NCBI GenBank assembly: GCA_947631235.1
Contig: CANRKO010000009.1
Location: 1-60,331 of the forward strand
Reading direction: 5' to 3'
Source of the DNA: an uncultured Clostridia bacterium
GTDB taxonomy: Bacteria; Bacillota; Clostridia; UBA1381
Length of the DNA: 60,331 nucleotides
Shown: positions 33,033 to 40,531 of the stretch, in pieces
Numbering within the stretch: the stretch's first letter is position 1
Layout: every line of letters starts with the position of its first letter
Position numbers and translations under genes: made by a program
The notes under the pieces: generated by a model
Told to the model about the DNA's origin: nothing
Databases searched by the model: none
Seen by the model: the letters and a program-made list of their open reading frames with translations, nothing else

Positions 33033-33054
33033 CCCCGTCTCGCGGCGGGGAAAA
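33033..33054 (+). other. Hairpin between sleB and the small membrane-protein gene
   Basis: TTCCCCG and CGGGGAA form a 7-bp stem 2 bases after the sleB stop. No T-run follows. It may stabilise the sleB mRNA or attenuate expression of the next gene. Confidence 0.4.
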
Positions 33055-33077
33055 TATACATCGCAAAGGAGAAAATT

Positions 33078-33209
33078 ATGAGACCGAAATATATTGTCCT
33101 CGCCGTGTTGATTACGATTTTTATCATACTCGTTATAATAGACGGTAAGCGTAAGGTGAAACGCCGCCATGAAACGGCTGCAAAACCGAGCGAGAATACG
33201 GAAGAATAG
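33078..33209 (+). CDS. Small single-pass membrane protein
   Basis: 43 residues: MRPKYIVLAVLITIFIILVI forms one membrane helix, followed by a basic stretch (DGKRKVKRRHE) and an acidic tail. It begins seven bases after AAAGGAG, 47 bases downstream of sleB, so it is probably co-transcribed with it. By position it could be an accessory factor for SleB, replacing YpeB, but nothing in the sequence proves this. Confidence 0.7.
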   Translation: MRPKYIVLAVLITIFIILVIIDGKRKVKRRHETAAKPSENTEE

Positions 33210-33215
33210 GAATGA

Positions 33216-33350
33216 AAGACCCCCTCGAAAAAGGCCCCCTTGTCAAAGGGGGCTGTCACGCGTGGCGTGACTGGGGGATTCTTTTTTTTGCGTTTATAAT
33301 GAATCCCTCCACCGCCTTCGGCGGTCCCCCTCCATTTAACAAGGGAGGCT
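33216..33350. repeat. Intergenic hairpin-rich repeat (CCCTCC/GGGAGG type)
   Basis: Four hairpins in a row: GCCCCCTT/AAGGGGGC, GTCACGC/GCGTGAC, ACCGCC/GGCGGT and CCTCC/GGGAGG. This repeat type recurs between genes in many Clostridial genomes and is noncoding. A TTTTTTTT tract at 33284-33291 after the second hairpin could terminate the sleB transcript. Confidence 0.65.
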
Positions 33351-33354
33351 CACT

Positions 33355-33402
33355 GTAGGGGCGACCATTGGTCGCCCGCGGGCGGCGGATCGCCGCCCCT
33401 AC
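33355..33402. repeat. REP-like paired hairpin, copy 1
   Basis: GTAGGGGCGACC-ATT-GGTCGCCC, a GC spacer, then GGGCGGCG-GAT-CGCCGCCCCTAC. Two hairpins face each other within terminal GTAGGGGC/GCCCCTAC inverted repeats. It is of the same family as copies at 37.5, 37.7 and 53.0 kb. Confidence 0.8.
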
Positions 33403-33412
33403 AAATTGTACT

Positions 33413-34135
33413 CTACTGTGCATCAATTATTTCCTTTGCGATGCCGACAATATCCGTTTCGGTGAGCGGGCTGTCGGAAGTTGTAATCGAATAATTCAGA
33501 CCGCCGTATGTGAAACCAACCTCTTGCACATACGAAACCTCAATCTCCGCGCTTCCGTAGCTGAATACGAGCACGCCGCTCTCCTCGTCAGCCTTATCCT
33601 GTTCGGTCATCTTATAATCGGGCGGCACGAGTTTATTTGTGTACGCAAAATATTTAATCTCCGTATTTTTATAAACCTCCGCCGTTTCGCACTCTTCCAT
33701 ACCGTTACCCGACTTTGCCGCGTCCGCGCTCACATAAATTTTATTGCCGCCGTTTTCGTACACGCACGAAATGCCGCTATATCTTTCAACCGTTTTGCCG
33801 TCTGCACTCGTGTCTTCGTTATACGTAATATGACCGCTCTTAAACTCGTAGCCGTTTAAAAGCGTTTCAGGAAACGACGGAGTTATGCCGACGTCGTTTT
33901 TAAGCGTTTCGGCACTCGGTACGCTGTAATAATCGGGAATATTATACGAATGGCTCGCTCGGTTTACCGCCATAACAGCCGCGAACGCGGTGATACTTGC
34001 CGCGACGGTAATTGCCGCCGCAACAGCCGCGATTTTCGTAAATTTTATGCGGCGCGGAAGTTTTACGTCGTTAGCCTCATTTGTAAGCGCGGGGTCGATT
34101 TCCCCAATCGCGCCGAATAATTCATGTTTATTCAT
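33413..34135 (-). CDS. Membrane-anchored anti-sigma factor-like protein
   Basis: 240 residues. A 35-residue cytoplasmic N-terminus (MNKHELFGAIGEIDPALTNEA) is followed by one membrane helix (IAAVAAAITVAASITAFAAVMAV) and an extracytoplasmic beta-rich domain of the DUF4367 type (FPETLLNGYEFKSGHITYN, then YSGISCVYENGGNKIYVSA). It overlaps the sigma-factor gene by four bases, the standard arrangement for a cognate anti-sigma that senses an envelope signal. Signal unknown. Confidence 0.75.
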   Translation of the reverse strand: MNKHELFGAIGEIDPALTNEANDVKLPRRIKFTKIAAVAAAITVAASITAFAAVMAVNRASHSYNIPDYYSVPSAETLKNDVGITPSFPETLLNGYEFKSGHITYNEDTSADGKTVERYSGISCVYENGGNKIYVSADAAKSGNGMEECETAEVYKNTEIKYFAYTNKLVPPDYKMTEQDKADEESGVLVFSYGSAEIEVSYVQEVGFTYGGLNYSITTSDSPLTETDIVGIAKEIIDAQ

Positions 34136-34689
34136 AATTCAACACCCTTTCCTTTAAGATAAATTTTCAATCCGTTTCTGATCCGCATCAGCAGAGATTT
34201 AACCTTGCTTTGAGAAAATCCGAATTTGCGCGCTATATCCGCAATGCTGTCACAGTACCAGTAACGCCTTACAAAAACAAGACGCTTTGTTCGCGGCAGA
34301 GCGCGCAGATAGTCGCTCATATATTTGCCGAGCTGCGACGCTTCGAGCAGAGCGTCGGGCTGCTCGCCGCCGGATACGACGTCCCCAAGCTCGCCGAGCA
34401 GCGTCTCCGTTTCACGGCTGCGTTTTGCGGCTGTGTAATAGGCATATCTGTTAAGCGCGGTATTACGCGTTACACGTCCCAGAAACGCACCGAGTGATTT
34501 CGGCGTTTCGGGCGGAACAGAATTCCACACCGCGAGATACGCGTCGTTCACACACTCCTCGCTGTCGCGTTCGTCACCCAAAATCCGCAGCGCGATGCTT
34601 TTAAGCATACTGCCGTACTTCGCGGCTGTTTTGGCAAGTGCGCGCTCGTCTCTTGCAAAATACAGCTCGATTATTTCCTTATCCTCCAT
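34132..34689 (-). CDS. ECF-type RNA polymerase sigma factor
   Basis: 185 residues. Region 2 is ERALAKTAAKYGSMLKSIALRILGDERDSEECVNDAYLAVWNSVPP (the R-I-L-G...E-x-V-N-D pattern) and region 4 is LPRTKRLVFVRRYWYCDSIADIARKFGFSQSKVKSLLMRIRNGL. It should direct transcription of an envelope-stress regulon under control of the coupled downstream anti-sigma. It starts after AAAGGAG and is divergent from a second ECF operon 200 bases away. Confidence 0.92.
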   Translation of the reverse strand: MEDKEIIELYFARDERALAKTAAKYGSMLKSIALRILGDERDSEECVNDAYLAVWNSVPPETPKSLGAFLGRVTRNTALNRYAYYTAAKRSRETETLLGELGDVVSGGEQPDALLEASQLGKYMSDYLRALPRTKRLVFVRRYWYCDSIADIARKFGFSQSKVKSLLMRIRNGLKIYLKGKGVEL

Positions 34690-34805
34690 TATTCGCTCCT
34701 TTCAGATGTTGTCAGAAGAGCCCTTCACTTTTAAAGACAGTTTTTGCGGTATTCGGTCGCGGTGAAATTAAAATTTTTATTATTTTAACATTATTTTTAA
34801 AAATT

Positions 34806-34836
34806 TGAAACCTTTTGCGCCTTTTTTGGATATATA
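34806..34836 (+). promoter_or_regulatory. Possible ECF-type promoter of the second sigma operon
   Basis: TGAAACCTTTT at 34806 resembles the GAAAC-type -35 element of ECF sigma factors, followed about 16 bases later by GGATATATAAT. It precedes the sigma gene by 60 bases, so it could be autoregulatory. The rest of 34690-34894 is A+T-rich without other clear signals. Confidence 0.4.
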
Positions 34837-34894
34837 ATGATGTACGACTTAAAAATGACGTTGTTTTTAATCCGATACAAAGGAGGCGGAAAGG

Positions 34895-35443
34895 TTGACG
34901 GACGAGAAAAAGCTGCTCGCGGATTTAAAAAGGAGAAAATGCTCCGCGCTCGAAAAGGCGATAGACATCTACACGCCGTACATCAGCGTTATAATATACA
35001 ACATAATCGGCGGCGTTATGACGAAGGAGGACGTTGAGGAAGTCGTTTCCGACACGTTTGTGTCGCTTTGGCGCACTGCCGAAACGCTCGACGCTGAAAA
35101 GGGCGGGCTTAGGGCGTATCTCGCGGCTGCGGCGCGCAACTGCGCGAGGAAAAAGCTGCGCGACGCGGTCAGTGCCGAACCCATAAGCGAAAGCGTTACG
35201 TCGCTGTACGGAACGCCGGAGGACGAGCTTGAAAAAAACGAGGATAAAAAGGCGCTCGTAAGTCTTATACGAGAGTTTGGCGAAACCGACGGCGAAATAT
35301 TTCTGCGCCGCTACTGGTACGGCGAGAAGGTGTCGAAAATATCAGCCGCGACGGGGATAAATCAGTCAACCGTTAAAACGAAACTCCGCAGAGGAAGGAT
35401 AAAATTAAGGGAAATTTTGATGAAAAAGGAGGTACGGCAATGA
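34895..35443 (+). CDS. Second ECF-type sigma factor
   Basis: 182 residues from a TTG start at 34895, eight bases after AGGAGG. Region 2: LEKAIDIYTPYISVIIYNII...MTKEDVEEVVSDTFVSLWRTAETLD; region 4: FGETDGEIFLRRYWYGEKVSKISAATGINQSTVKTKLRRGRIKL. Clearly distinct from the neighbouring ECF protein. It overlaps the next gene by four bases, the arrangement of a sigma/anti-sigma pair. The family typically answers cell-envelope or antimicrobial peptide stress in Firmicutes. Confidence 0.92.
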   Translation: MTDEKKLLADLKRRKCSALEKAIDIYTPYISVIIYNIIGGVMTKEDVEEVVSDTFVSLWRTAETLDAEKGGLRAYLAAAARNCARKKLRDAVSAEPISESVTSLYGTPEDELEKNEDKKALVSLIREFGETDGEIFLRRYWYGEKVSKISAATGINQSTVKTKLRRGRIKLREILMKKEVRQ

Positions 35444-36927
35444 AGAAGGAGCTTATGGAATTCAAAATCGAGCCGAAGGATATTAAACGGCGCGTACACG
35501 CGTCACTCAGCGCCGATCCTCCGGAAAGGAAGTTATATATGAAACGCAGAGCATTAAAGACCACGCTCATAGCGGCGGCAATAACGGTTATAGCGTCGGC
35601 GGTCGCGTTCGCGGCAAGTCCGGCGGGGCAGGAGGCAATATCAAGCATTATGGCGTATTTCCAAAACGAGCAGTCAAAGGAGATTACGAGCCTTGAAGAA
35701 CTCGCGAAATTCAACGAGGAGATAGGCGCGAGCGTAACGAAGGACGGTATCACGCTCACGCTCGACAACGTGGCGGCGGACGACAATTTCGTTCACGTAT
35801 TCTACACGATAACATCGGATACCCCGTTCTACGAGGGCGACGACCAATACTCGAACGAGGTCTGGGATAAGCTGTTGTGGACGGAGTGCGTGATAAACGG
35901 AAATGTTGCCGGCTTTGGAAACAATAACAGCGGCGACGGCTACTTCGCCGACGAGCATACGTATAAGGCCATGAGGAAATACAATATTTCGACCGAGACG
36001 ATACCCGACAATTTCAAGGTGGAATTGTTCGGTGAAACAAACTCCTCATTCAAAACCGCGCTGCCTGATGAGTCGCCGTTTAACCTCATCTGGTCGGACA
36101 GAGCGTCGGAAATTACCGACGAGCAGAAGGCAACCGTTTGGTACGTGTGCGCCGACGTTGACAAATCGGCGGCCGAGGTTGAAACCGCGTCGCGGGATAT
36201 AGGCATTACGCTCGACAGCGGAATAATAATCGACAAGGCGGTATTCTCGCCGTTCGGCAATCAAGTTATAGTCCGCACCGAGGCGAGCGGAAATCTCGAC
36301 GAGGACAGCACCAATTACCTGTTTCGCGCAGTTGACGATTTCGCGCTGTTCGACGAAAACGGAACGTGCCTCGATATGTTGAACGCGGGCGCGAGCATGG
36401 CGGCTGACGGCTCGTCTCTCAATTCGTTCGAGTTTTTAAAGGCTGACGCGAATACGAAAAAGCTGACGATCGTGCCGACGCATTACGTAGAGCCGGAGAG
36501 TGACAAAAGGGCGGCGAAAACGACGGTAAAGCTTGCCGACATAACGTACCCGTTCACGGTCGAGAGCGAGCACGGAAAGACGGTGATAACCGACATGCGC
36601 GTATACGACGGACGCGTTGAGGTGGACTACTATATTGACGGCTTTATAAAATACGGTCCGTACTTCGAACTGCTAAATGACGCGGGAGAAAGCGCGGAAC
36701 CCGGCGGTAAGCTTGGCTGCCTGCTTAACACCGAGGTACACCATGACACAAATTCCTACACCGACGTGTACTCCTACGACGCGCACGACGAGAACGGTAA
36801 TCGCATACCCATGGACGAAAGCGTGAGCGCGGAGTCGATAAAGAAGAATTTCACCACACTCGAAATCACAACCGTAAACGGCTATGTGCTTGACGAGAAT
36901 AAGGCGGTCACGGTGGAGTTGAGGTAA
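35440..36927 (+). CDS. DUF4179 anti-sigma-like membrane protein
   Basis: 495 residues. A 45-residue cytoplasmic part (FKIEPKDIKRRVHASLSADP) precedes one membrane helix (TTLIAAAITVIASAVAFAAS). The DUF4179 domain follows (LEELAKFNEEIGASVTKDGITLTLDNVAADDNFVHVFYTI), then a long extracellular beta-rich region. DUF4179 proteins are regularly encoded behind ECF sigma genes and are taken to be their anti-sigma sensors. The overlap with the sigma gene supports that here. Confidence 0.85.
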   Translation: MKKELMEFKIEPKDIKRRVHASLSADPPERKLYMKRRALKTTLIAAAITVIASAVAFAASPAGQEAISSIMAYFQNEQSKEITSLEELAKFNEEIGASVTKDGITLTLDNVAADDNFVHVFYTITSDTPFYEGDDQYSNEVWDKLLWTECVINGNVAGFGNNNSGDGYFADEHTYKAMRKYNISTETIPDNFKVELFGETNSSFKTALPDESPFNLIWSDRASEITDEQKATVWYVCADVDKSAAEVETASRDIGITLDSGIIIDKAVFSPFGNQVIVRTEASGNLDEDSTNYLFRAVDDFALFDENGTCLDMLNAGASMAADGSSLNSFEFLKADANTKKLTIVPTHYVEPESDKRAAKTTVKLADITYPFTVESEHGKTVITDMRVYDGRVEVDYYIDGFIKYGPYFELLNDAGESAEPGGKLGCLLNTEVHHDTNSYTDVYSYDAHDENGNRIPMDESVSAESIKKNFTTLEITTVNGYVLDENKAVTVELR

Positions 36928-36935
36928 AATTGTAA

Positions 36936-36964
36936 TTGCGGAATTTAAGGAGATGTGATAAAAT
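36936..36964 (+). promoter_or_regulatory. Possible promoter of the HD-domain gene
   Basis: TTGCGG (36936-36941) and TAAAAT (36959-36964) with a 17-base spacer. Transcription would begin inside the palindrome at 36961-36992. Confidence 0.5.
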
Positions 36965-36992
36965 ATACCCATGGGAAACCATGGGTATATTT
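36961..36992. promoter_or_regulatory. Perfect 14-bp inverted repeat with GAAA loop
   Basis: AAATATACCCATGG, GAAA, CCATGGGTATATTT. As RNA this is a stable tetraloop hairpin that could end the DUF4179 transcript, although the following T-run is short. As DNA it overlaps the predicted start of transcription of the HD gene and could be an operator. Confidence 0.6.
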
Positions 36993-37019
36993 ATCATACA
37001 AACAAAGGAGGAATACGCT

Positions 37020-37514
37020 ATGTCAAAGCCGGAAAAACTCGCGTTCAAAATGACCGAATACTACACCGCCGATCCCGCGCGCGTGCAGCATTTTATTAAG
37101 GTTCACGCGTTCGCGCGGCTTATCGGCATGAGTGAGGGGCTTTCGGAGAAGGAGCTTTTTACTCTCGAAACAGCCGCGCTCGTGCATGACATCGGGATAA
37201 AGAAAGCCGAGGTGGTATACGGAAGTTCCGCCGGACATTATCAGGAGGAGTTGGGACCTCCGATTGCTGAGGAAATGCTTGAGGAGCTCGGCTTCGACCG
37301 TGATGTTATCTCCCGCGTGTGCTACCTCGTCGCGCATCATCATACATATACCAACATAGACAGCGCGGACTACCAAATACTTGTCGAGGCGGATTTTCTC
37401 GTAAATCTTTATGAAAACGGCGAAAACGTATCCGCGGTCAAGGCGGCGTATAATAAAATTTTCAGAACCGAATCGGGAAAGCGGCTCTGCCGCGCGATGT
37501 TTGGTATAGATTAA
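37020..37514 (+). CDS. HD-domain phosphohydrolase
   Basis: 164 residues. The HD superfamily metal-binding residues are visible: H in VQHFIKVHAFARLIG, the HD doublet in LETAALVHDIGIKKAE, and further His in YLVAHHHTY and D in ILVEADFLVNLYE. Small stand-alone HD proteins of this type hydrolyse phosphorylated nucleotides; the substrate is not known. ATG at 37020 follows AAAGGAGG; the longer frame from 36936 would read through the palindrome and is rejected. Confidence 0.88.
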   Translation: MSKPEKLAFKMTEYYTADPARVQHFIKVHAFARLIGMSEGLSEKELFTLETAALVHDIGIKKAEVVYGSSAGHYQEELGPPIAEEMLEELGFDRDVISRVCYLVAHHHTYTNIDSADYQILVEADFLVNLYENGENVSAVKAAYNKIFRTESGKRLCRAMFGID

Positions 37515-37581
37515 GTAAGGGCGAACCGTGTTCGCCCGCCGCGACACATTGGAAACGGGCGACCGCGAGGGTCGCCCCTAC
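37515..37581. repeat. REP-like paired hairpin, copy 2
   Basis: GTAAGGGCGAAC-CGT-GTTCGCCC (stem 37519-37537) and GGGCGACC-GCGAG-GGTCGCCCCTAC (37557-37581). Compared with copy 1 the first stem carries A-T pairs in place of C-G, and the change is compensated on both arms. Confidence 0.8.
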
Positions 37582-37585
37582 GTAT

Positions 37586-37697
37586 GGCTCCCCTTGAGGG
37601 GAGCTGTCGCCGTAGGCGACTGAGAGGTGGTTCACAAAAACACATTGCCACCTCTCCGTCATTGCTACGCAATGCCACCTCTCCTCAAGGAGAGGCT
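37586..37697. repeat. Hairpin-rich repeat of the GGCTCCCC/AGAGGTGG type
   Basis: GCTCCCC/GGGGAGC, GTCGCC/GGCGAC, CCACCTCTC inverted against GAGAGGTGG, CATTGC/GCAATG, and CTCCT/AGGAG. It is noncoding and fills the space between copies 2 and 3 of the REP-like family. Confidence 0.65.
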
Positions 37698-37699
37698 AA

Positions 37700-37777
37700 C
37701 GGGCTGTCGAGGGCGCCAGCCCCTACGGCGCACTATTTACAAATAACGGGTGTAGGGGACGGCGCCCTCGACGTCCC
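37700..37777. repeat. 78-bp repeat, perfect inverted copy of 52986-53063
   Basis: All 78 positions equal the reverse complement of 52986-53063. It consists of two hairpins head to head: GGGCTG-TCGAGGGCGC-CAGCCCCTAC and GTAGGGGACG-GCGCCCTCGA-CGTCCC, joined by TATTTACAAATA. Loops are reverse complements of each other while the stem bases differ in a compensated way. Confidence 0.95.
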
Positions 37778-37783
37778 ATGTCC

Positions 37784-37808
37784 GTAGGGGCGACCCTCGC
37801 GGTCGCCC
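37784..37808. repeat. Single REP-like hairpin
   Basis: GTAGGGGCGACC-CTCGC-GGTCGCCC, one more unit of the GTAGGGGC family, directly after the 78-bp repeat and before the promoter of the DUF308 gene. Confidence 0.75.
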
Positions 37809-37827
37809 GCCAAAATAAAAATTCATC

Positions 37828-37856
37828 TTGCAATACCCGCACCAATGATGTATAAT
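37828..37856 (+). promoter_or_regulatory. Promoter of the DUF308 gene
   Basis: TTGCAA (37828-37833) and TATAAT (37851-37856) with a 17-base spacer, 43 bases before the start codon. Confidence 0.85.
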
Positions 37857-37898
37857 AGTACCGTGAACTCAAATGCAAAGCATGAAAGGATGAAAAAA

Positions 37899-38423
37899 AT
37901 GGCTGTTTTAATGATTGTATTGGGAATAGTAATGGTACTTGGCGGAATATCGTGTGTGTTCGCGCCGGTGATGACATTCGTGGGAACTGGTTACATAACG
38001 ATTGTGATTGCCGCCGTGATGATGATCGTGTACGGCGTGATGAACGTTGTACAGGCGGTGCGCGACAAGGAATACGGCGTGAATATGCTGTTCGGCATAC
38101 TGTCCGTAATTGCAGGCGCGGTGCTGTTCATACCCGGTATGCGCATCGTTGCGGGCGGTGCGGCGCTGTACATCGTGTCGTTCTGGTTCATAATTAAGGG
38201 ACTTGTGACAATGTTCCTCTCGCTCAACATGAAAAGAGTGTCGGGCGGCAGGGAATGGATATTCGGCATAATTCTGGGTGTGCTCGGCGTACTGCTCGGC
38301 ATAGTGTCCTGCATAAAGCCAATCGTGTCAGCCGCTTTGATAGGCTTGTGGATAGGCATTTACCTCATCGAAACGGGCGCGGACATGATAATCCTCGGCT
38401 GGAACGCCAGAAACATAAAATAA
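37899..38423 (+). CDS. DUF308/HdeD-like membrane protein
   Basis: 174 residues with six hydrophobic helices arranged as three pairs, each with a GI..VL.GI or GI..VI.GA pattern (LMIVLGIVMVLGGISCVF, ITIVIAAVMMIVYGVMNVV, MLFGILSVIAGAVLF and so on). This repeat layout is that of the DUF308/HdeD family, membrane proteins linked to acid or envelope stress in some bacteria, without known biochemical activity. ATG at 37899 lies nine bases after AAAGG. Single-gene transcript with its own promoter and terminator. Confidence 0.8.
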   Translation: MAVLMIVLGIVMVLGGISCVFAPVMTFVGTGYITIVIAAVMMIVYGVMNVVQAVRDKEYGVNMLFGILSVIAGAVLFIPGMRIVAGGAALYIVSFWFIIKGLVTMFLSLNMKRVSGGREWIFGIILGVLGVLLGIVSCIKPIVSAALIGLWIGIYLIETGADMIILGWNARNIK

Positions 38424-38446
38424 GAAAAATCCGATTTACACACACG

Positions 38447-38472
38447 CGCCGCGCAAAAACGCGGCGTTTTTT
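38447..38472 (+). terminator. Intrinsic terminator after the DUF308 gene
   Basis: CGCCGCG and CGCGGCG with a 6-base loop, followed by TTTTTT. Confidence 0.9.
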
Positions 38473-38505
38473 CTTAACCAAATATTAACAATTTAAAAAT
38501 TATCG

Positions 38506-38534
38506 TTGCAATCTCGGGAAAAGTGTGGTACAAT
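38506..38534 (+). promoter_or_regulatory. Promoter of tig
   Basis: TTGCAA (38506-38511) and TACAAT (38529-38534) with a 17-base spacer, 61 bases before the tig start. It probably serves tig, clpP and clpX. Confidence 0.85.
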
Positions 38535-38594
38535 GTACGCTGGTAAATATATCCGTAACGGAAACGGACAAAATCTAAGGAGGAAAACATCACT

Positions 38595-39881
38595 ATGGCA
38601 GTGAAAACAGAACAGGTAGAGAAGAATTTGGTCAAGCTCACGTTTGACGTAAGCTATGAGGAATTTGACAAGGCTATAAACAGGGCGTACAGAAAGAACG
38701 CTAACCGCTTTAACGTTCCCGGCTACAGAAAGGGCAAGGCTCCCCGCGCGATAGTCGAGAAGTACTACACGGCGGCTGTGTTCTACGACGAGGCGATTAA
38801 CGACGTTCTCCCCGACGCTTACGAGACGGCTCTCAAAGAGTCGGGCGTTGAGTCGGTGGCGAGACCCGAAATAGACGTTGAAGATATAACAAAGGGCGAG
38901 CCGGTCGTGTTCACCGCGCTCGTTACGACAAAGCCGGAGGTTAAACTCGGCGATTACAAGGGTATAGAAGTGGATAAAATTGACTATACTGTAACAGACG
39001 AGGACGTTGACAAGGACATCGAGGCTGCGAGACAGAAGAACGCGAGACTTATAACCGTTGAGGACAGACCTATCGAGAACGGCGACATCGCGGTAATCGA
39101 CTTTGAGGGCTTTTCGGACGGAGAGCCGTTTGAAGGCGGCAAGGGTGAGGGCTACGAACTTGAAATCGGCAGCGGCACGTTTATCCCCGGCTTTGAGGAG
39201 CAGCTTGTAGGCGCAAACGCGGATTCGGACGTTGAGGTAAACGTTACGTTCCCCGAGGAGTACCATTCTGACGCTCTCGCGGGTAAGGACGCACTTTTCA
39301 AGGTACACGTGCATGAGATAAAGAAACGCGAGCTGCCCGAGGTTGACGACGATTTCGCGAGCGAGGTCAGCGAGTTTGACACGCTTGACGAGTACAAGGC
39401 GGACATCAGAAAGAAACTCGAAGAGGCTGCCGAAAACAAGGCGAGAACCGAAACGGAAAACGCCATAATAAACAAGGTTGTCGAGAACGCCGAGTTTGAA
39501 CTTCCCGAAAAGATGGTCGAAGCGCAGATCGACAATATCGTAAGAGACTTCTCGCAGAGAATCGCGTACCAGGGTATGACGCTCGAAATGTATATGCAGT
39601 ACACGGGTCAGACCCCCGAAACGTTCAGAGAGCAGTTTACCGAGCAGGCTAAACAGCAGCTTTCCGGCTCGCTCGTGCTTGAAGCGATAGCGAAGCAAGA
39701 GGGAATAGAAGCGGGACCGGAGGAAGTGGAACTCCACCTTGTCGATATGGCGAAGAAATACAACATGGAACTCGACAAGCTGAAGGATGCGCTTTCGGAC
39801 GACGAGAAGGAAAACATAAAGAAGGATCTCGAAATACAGAAAACAATCGACATGATTGTAAACAACGCGTCGGTAAAATAA
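38595..39881 (+). CDS. tig: Trigger factor (ribosome-associated chaperone)
   Basis: 428 residues. The N-terminal ribosome-binding domain has the FRKGKAP-type signature, here GYRKGKAPRAIVEKYY. The middle FKBP-type prolyl isomerase domain is ENGDIAVIDFEGFSDGEPFEGGKGEGYELEIGSGTFIPGFEEQLVG, and the C-terminal helical arms follow. Trigger factor binds nascent chains at the exit tunnel. Length and domain order are normal. It starts after AAGGAGG and stands 30 bases before clpP, the usual Firmicutes order. Confidence 0.97.
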   Translation: MAVKTEQVEKNLVKLTFDVSYEEFDKAINRAYRKNANRFNVPGYRKGKAPRAIVEKYYTAAVFYDEAINDVLPDAYETALKESGVESVARPEIDVEDITKGEPVVFTALVTTKPEVKLGDYKGIEVDKIDYTVTDEDVDKDIEAARQKNARLITVEDRPIENGDIAVIDFEGFSDGEPFEGGKGEGYELEIGSGTFIPGFEEQLVGANADSDVEVNVTFPEEYHSDALAGKDALFKVHVHEIKKRELPEVDDDFASEVSEFDTLDEYKADIRKKLEEAAENKARTETENAIINKVVENAEFELPEKMVEAQIDNIVRDFSQRIAYQGMTLEMYMQYTGQTPETFREQFTEQAKQQLSGSLVLEAIAKQEGIEAGPEEVELHLVDMAKKYNMELDKLKDALSDDEKENIKKDLEIQKTIDMIVNNASVK

Positions 39882-39911
39882 AACTCACAAACAGCGAAAG
39901 GAATGAATACT

Positions 39912-40508
39912 ATGGCATTGGTACCTATGGTCGTTGAGCAAACCAACAGGGGTGAGCGTTCATACGACATTTATTCGAGACTTTTGGAGGACAGAATAAT
40001 ATTCCTCGCGGATCAGGTCGACAACGCGACGTCGAGCCTTGTCGTCGCGCAGATGCTTTTTCTTGAGGCGAAAGACCCCGACAAGGATATTCAGTTCTAC
40101 ATCGACTCGCCGGGCGGCTCGATAACGGCGGGCATGGCGATTTACGACACGATGCAGTATATAAAGTGCGACGTGTCCACGATCTGCATAGGCATGGCTG
40201 CAAGCATGGGAGCGTTCCTTTTGTCAGCCGGCGCAAAGGGTAAGCGTTTCGCGCTGCCCAACAGCGAGATAATGATTCACCAGCCGCTTATATCCGGCGG
40301 CGGACTCAGCGGTCAGGCGACGGACGTTGACATCTACGCCAGACACCTTATGAGAACGAAGGAAAAGATGAACCGTATCCTTGCGGAAAAGACGGGTCAG
40401 CCTTACGAAAAGGTATGCGCCGACACGGAGCGCGACAACTTTATGACCGCGCTGGAGGCGAAGGAATACGGACTTGTGGACGAGGTAATAGAGAGAAAGT
40501 CCGAGTAA
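39912..40508 (+). CDS. clpP: ATP-dependent Clp protease proteolytic subunit
   Basis: 198 residues. The catalytic triad is visible: Ser in [11 protein letters not shown], His in [10 protein letters not shown] and Asp in the [19 protein letters not shown] helix. ClpP forms a 14-subunit chamber fed by ClpX or ClpC. The ATG at 39912 fits AAAGGA nine bases upstream; the earlier ATG at 39903 is too close to it. Downstream clpX follows after 23 bases. Confidence 0.97.
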   Translation: MALVPMVVEQTNRGERSYDIYSRLLEDRIIFLADQVDNATSSLVVAQMLFLEAKDPDKDIQFYIDSPGGSITAGMAIYDTMQYIKCDVSTICIGMAASMGAFLLSAGAKGKRFALPNSEIMIHQPLISGGGLSGQATDVDIYARHLMRTKEKMNRILAEKTGQPYEKVCADTERDNFMTALEAKEYGLVDEVIERKSE

Positions 40509-40531
40509 CATCTTTACTGAGAGGTATATAT

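Noticed and set aside
36936..37019. Longer N-terminus for the HD-domain protein
   Set aside because: It would translate the palindrome at 36961-36992; AAAGGAGG directly before 37020 marks the true start.
38493..39737. 414-codon ORF on the minus strand
   Set aside because: It is antisense to tig. Its composition (many Arg, Leu, Val, Tyr from reversed codons) is that of a shadow frame, and it has no ribosome-binding site.
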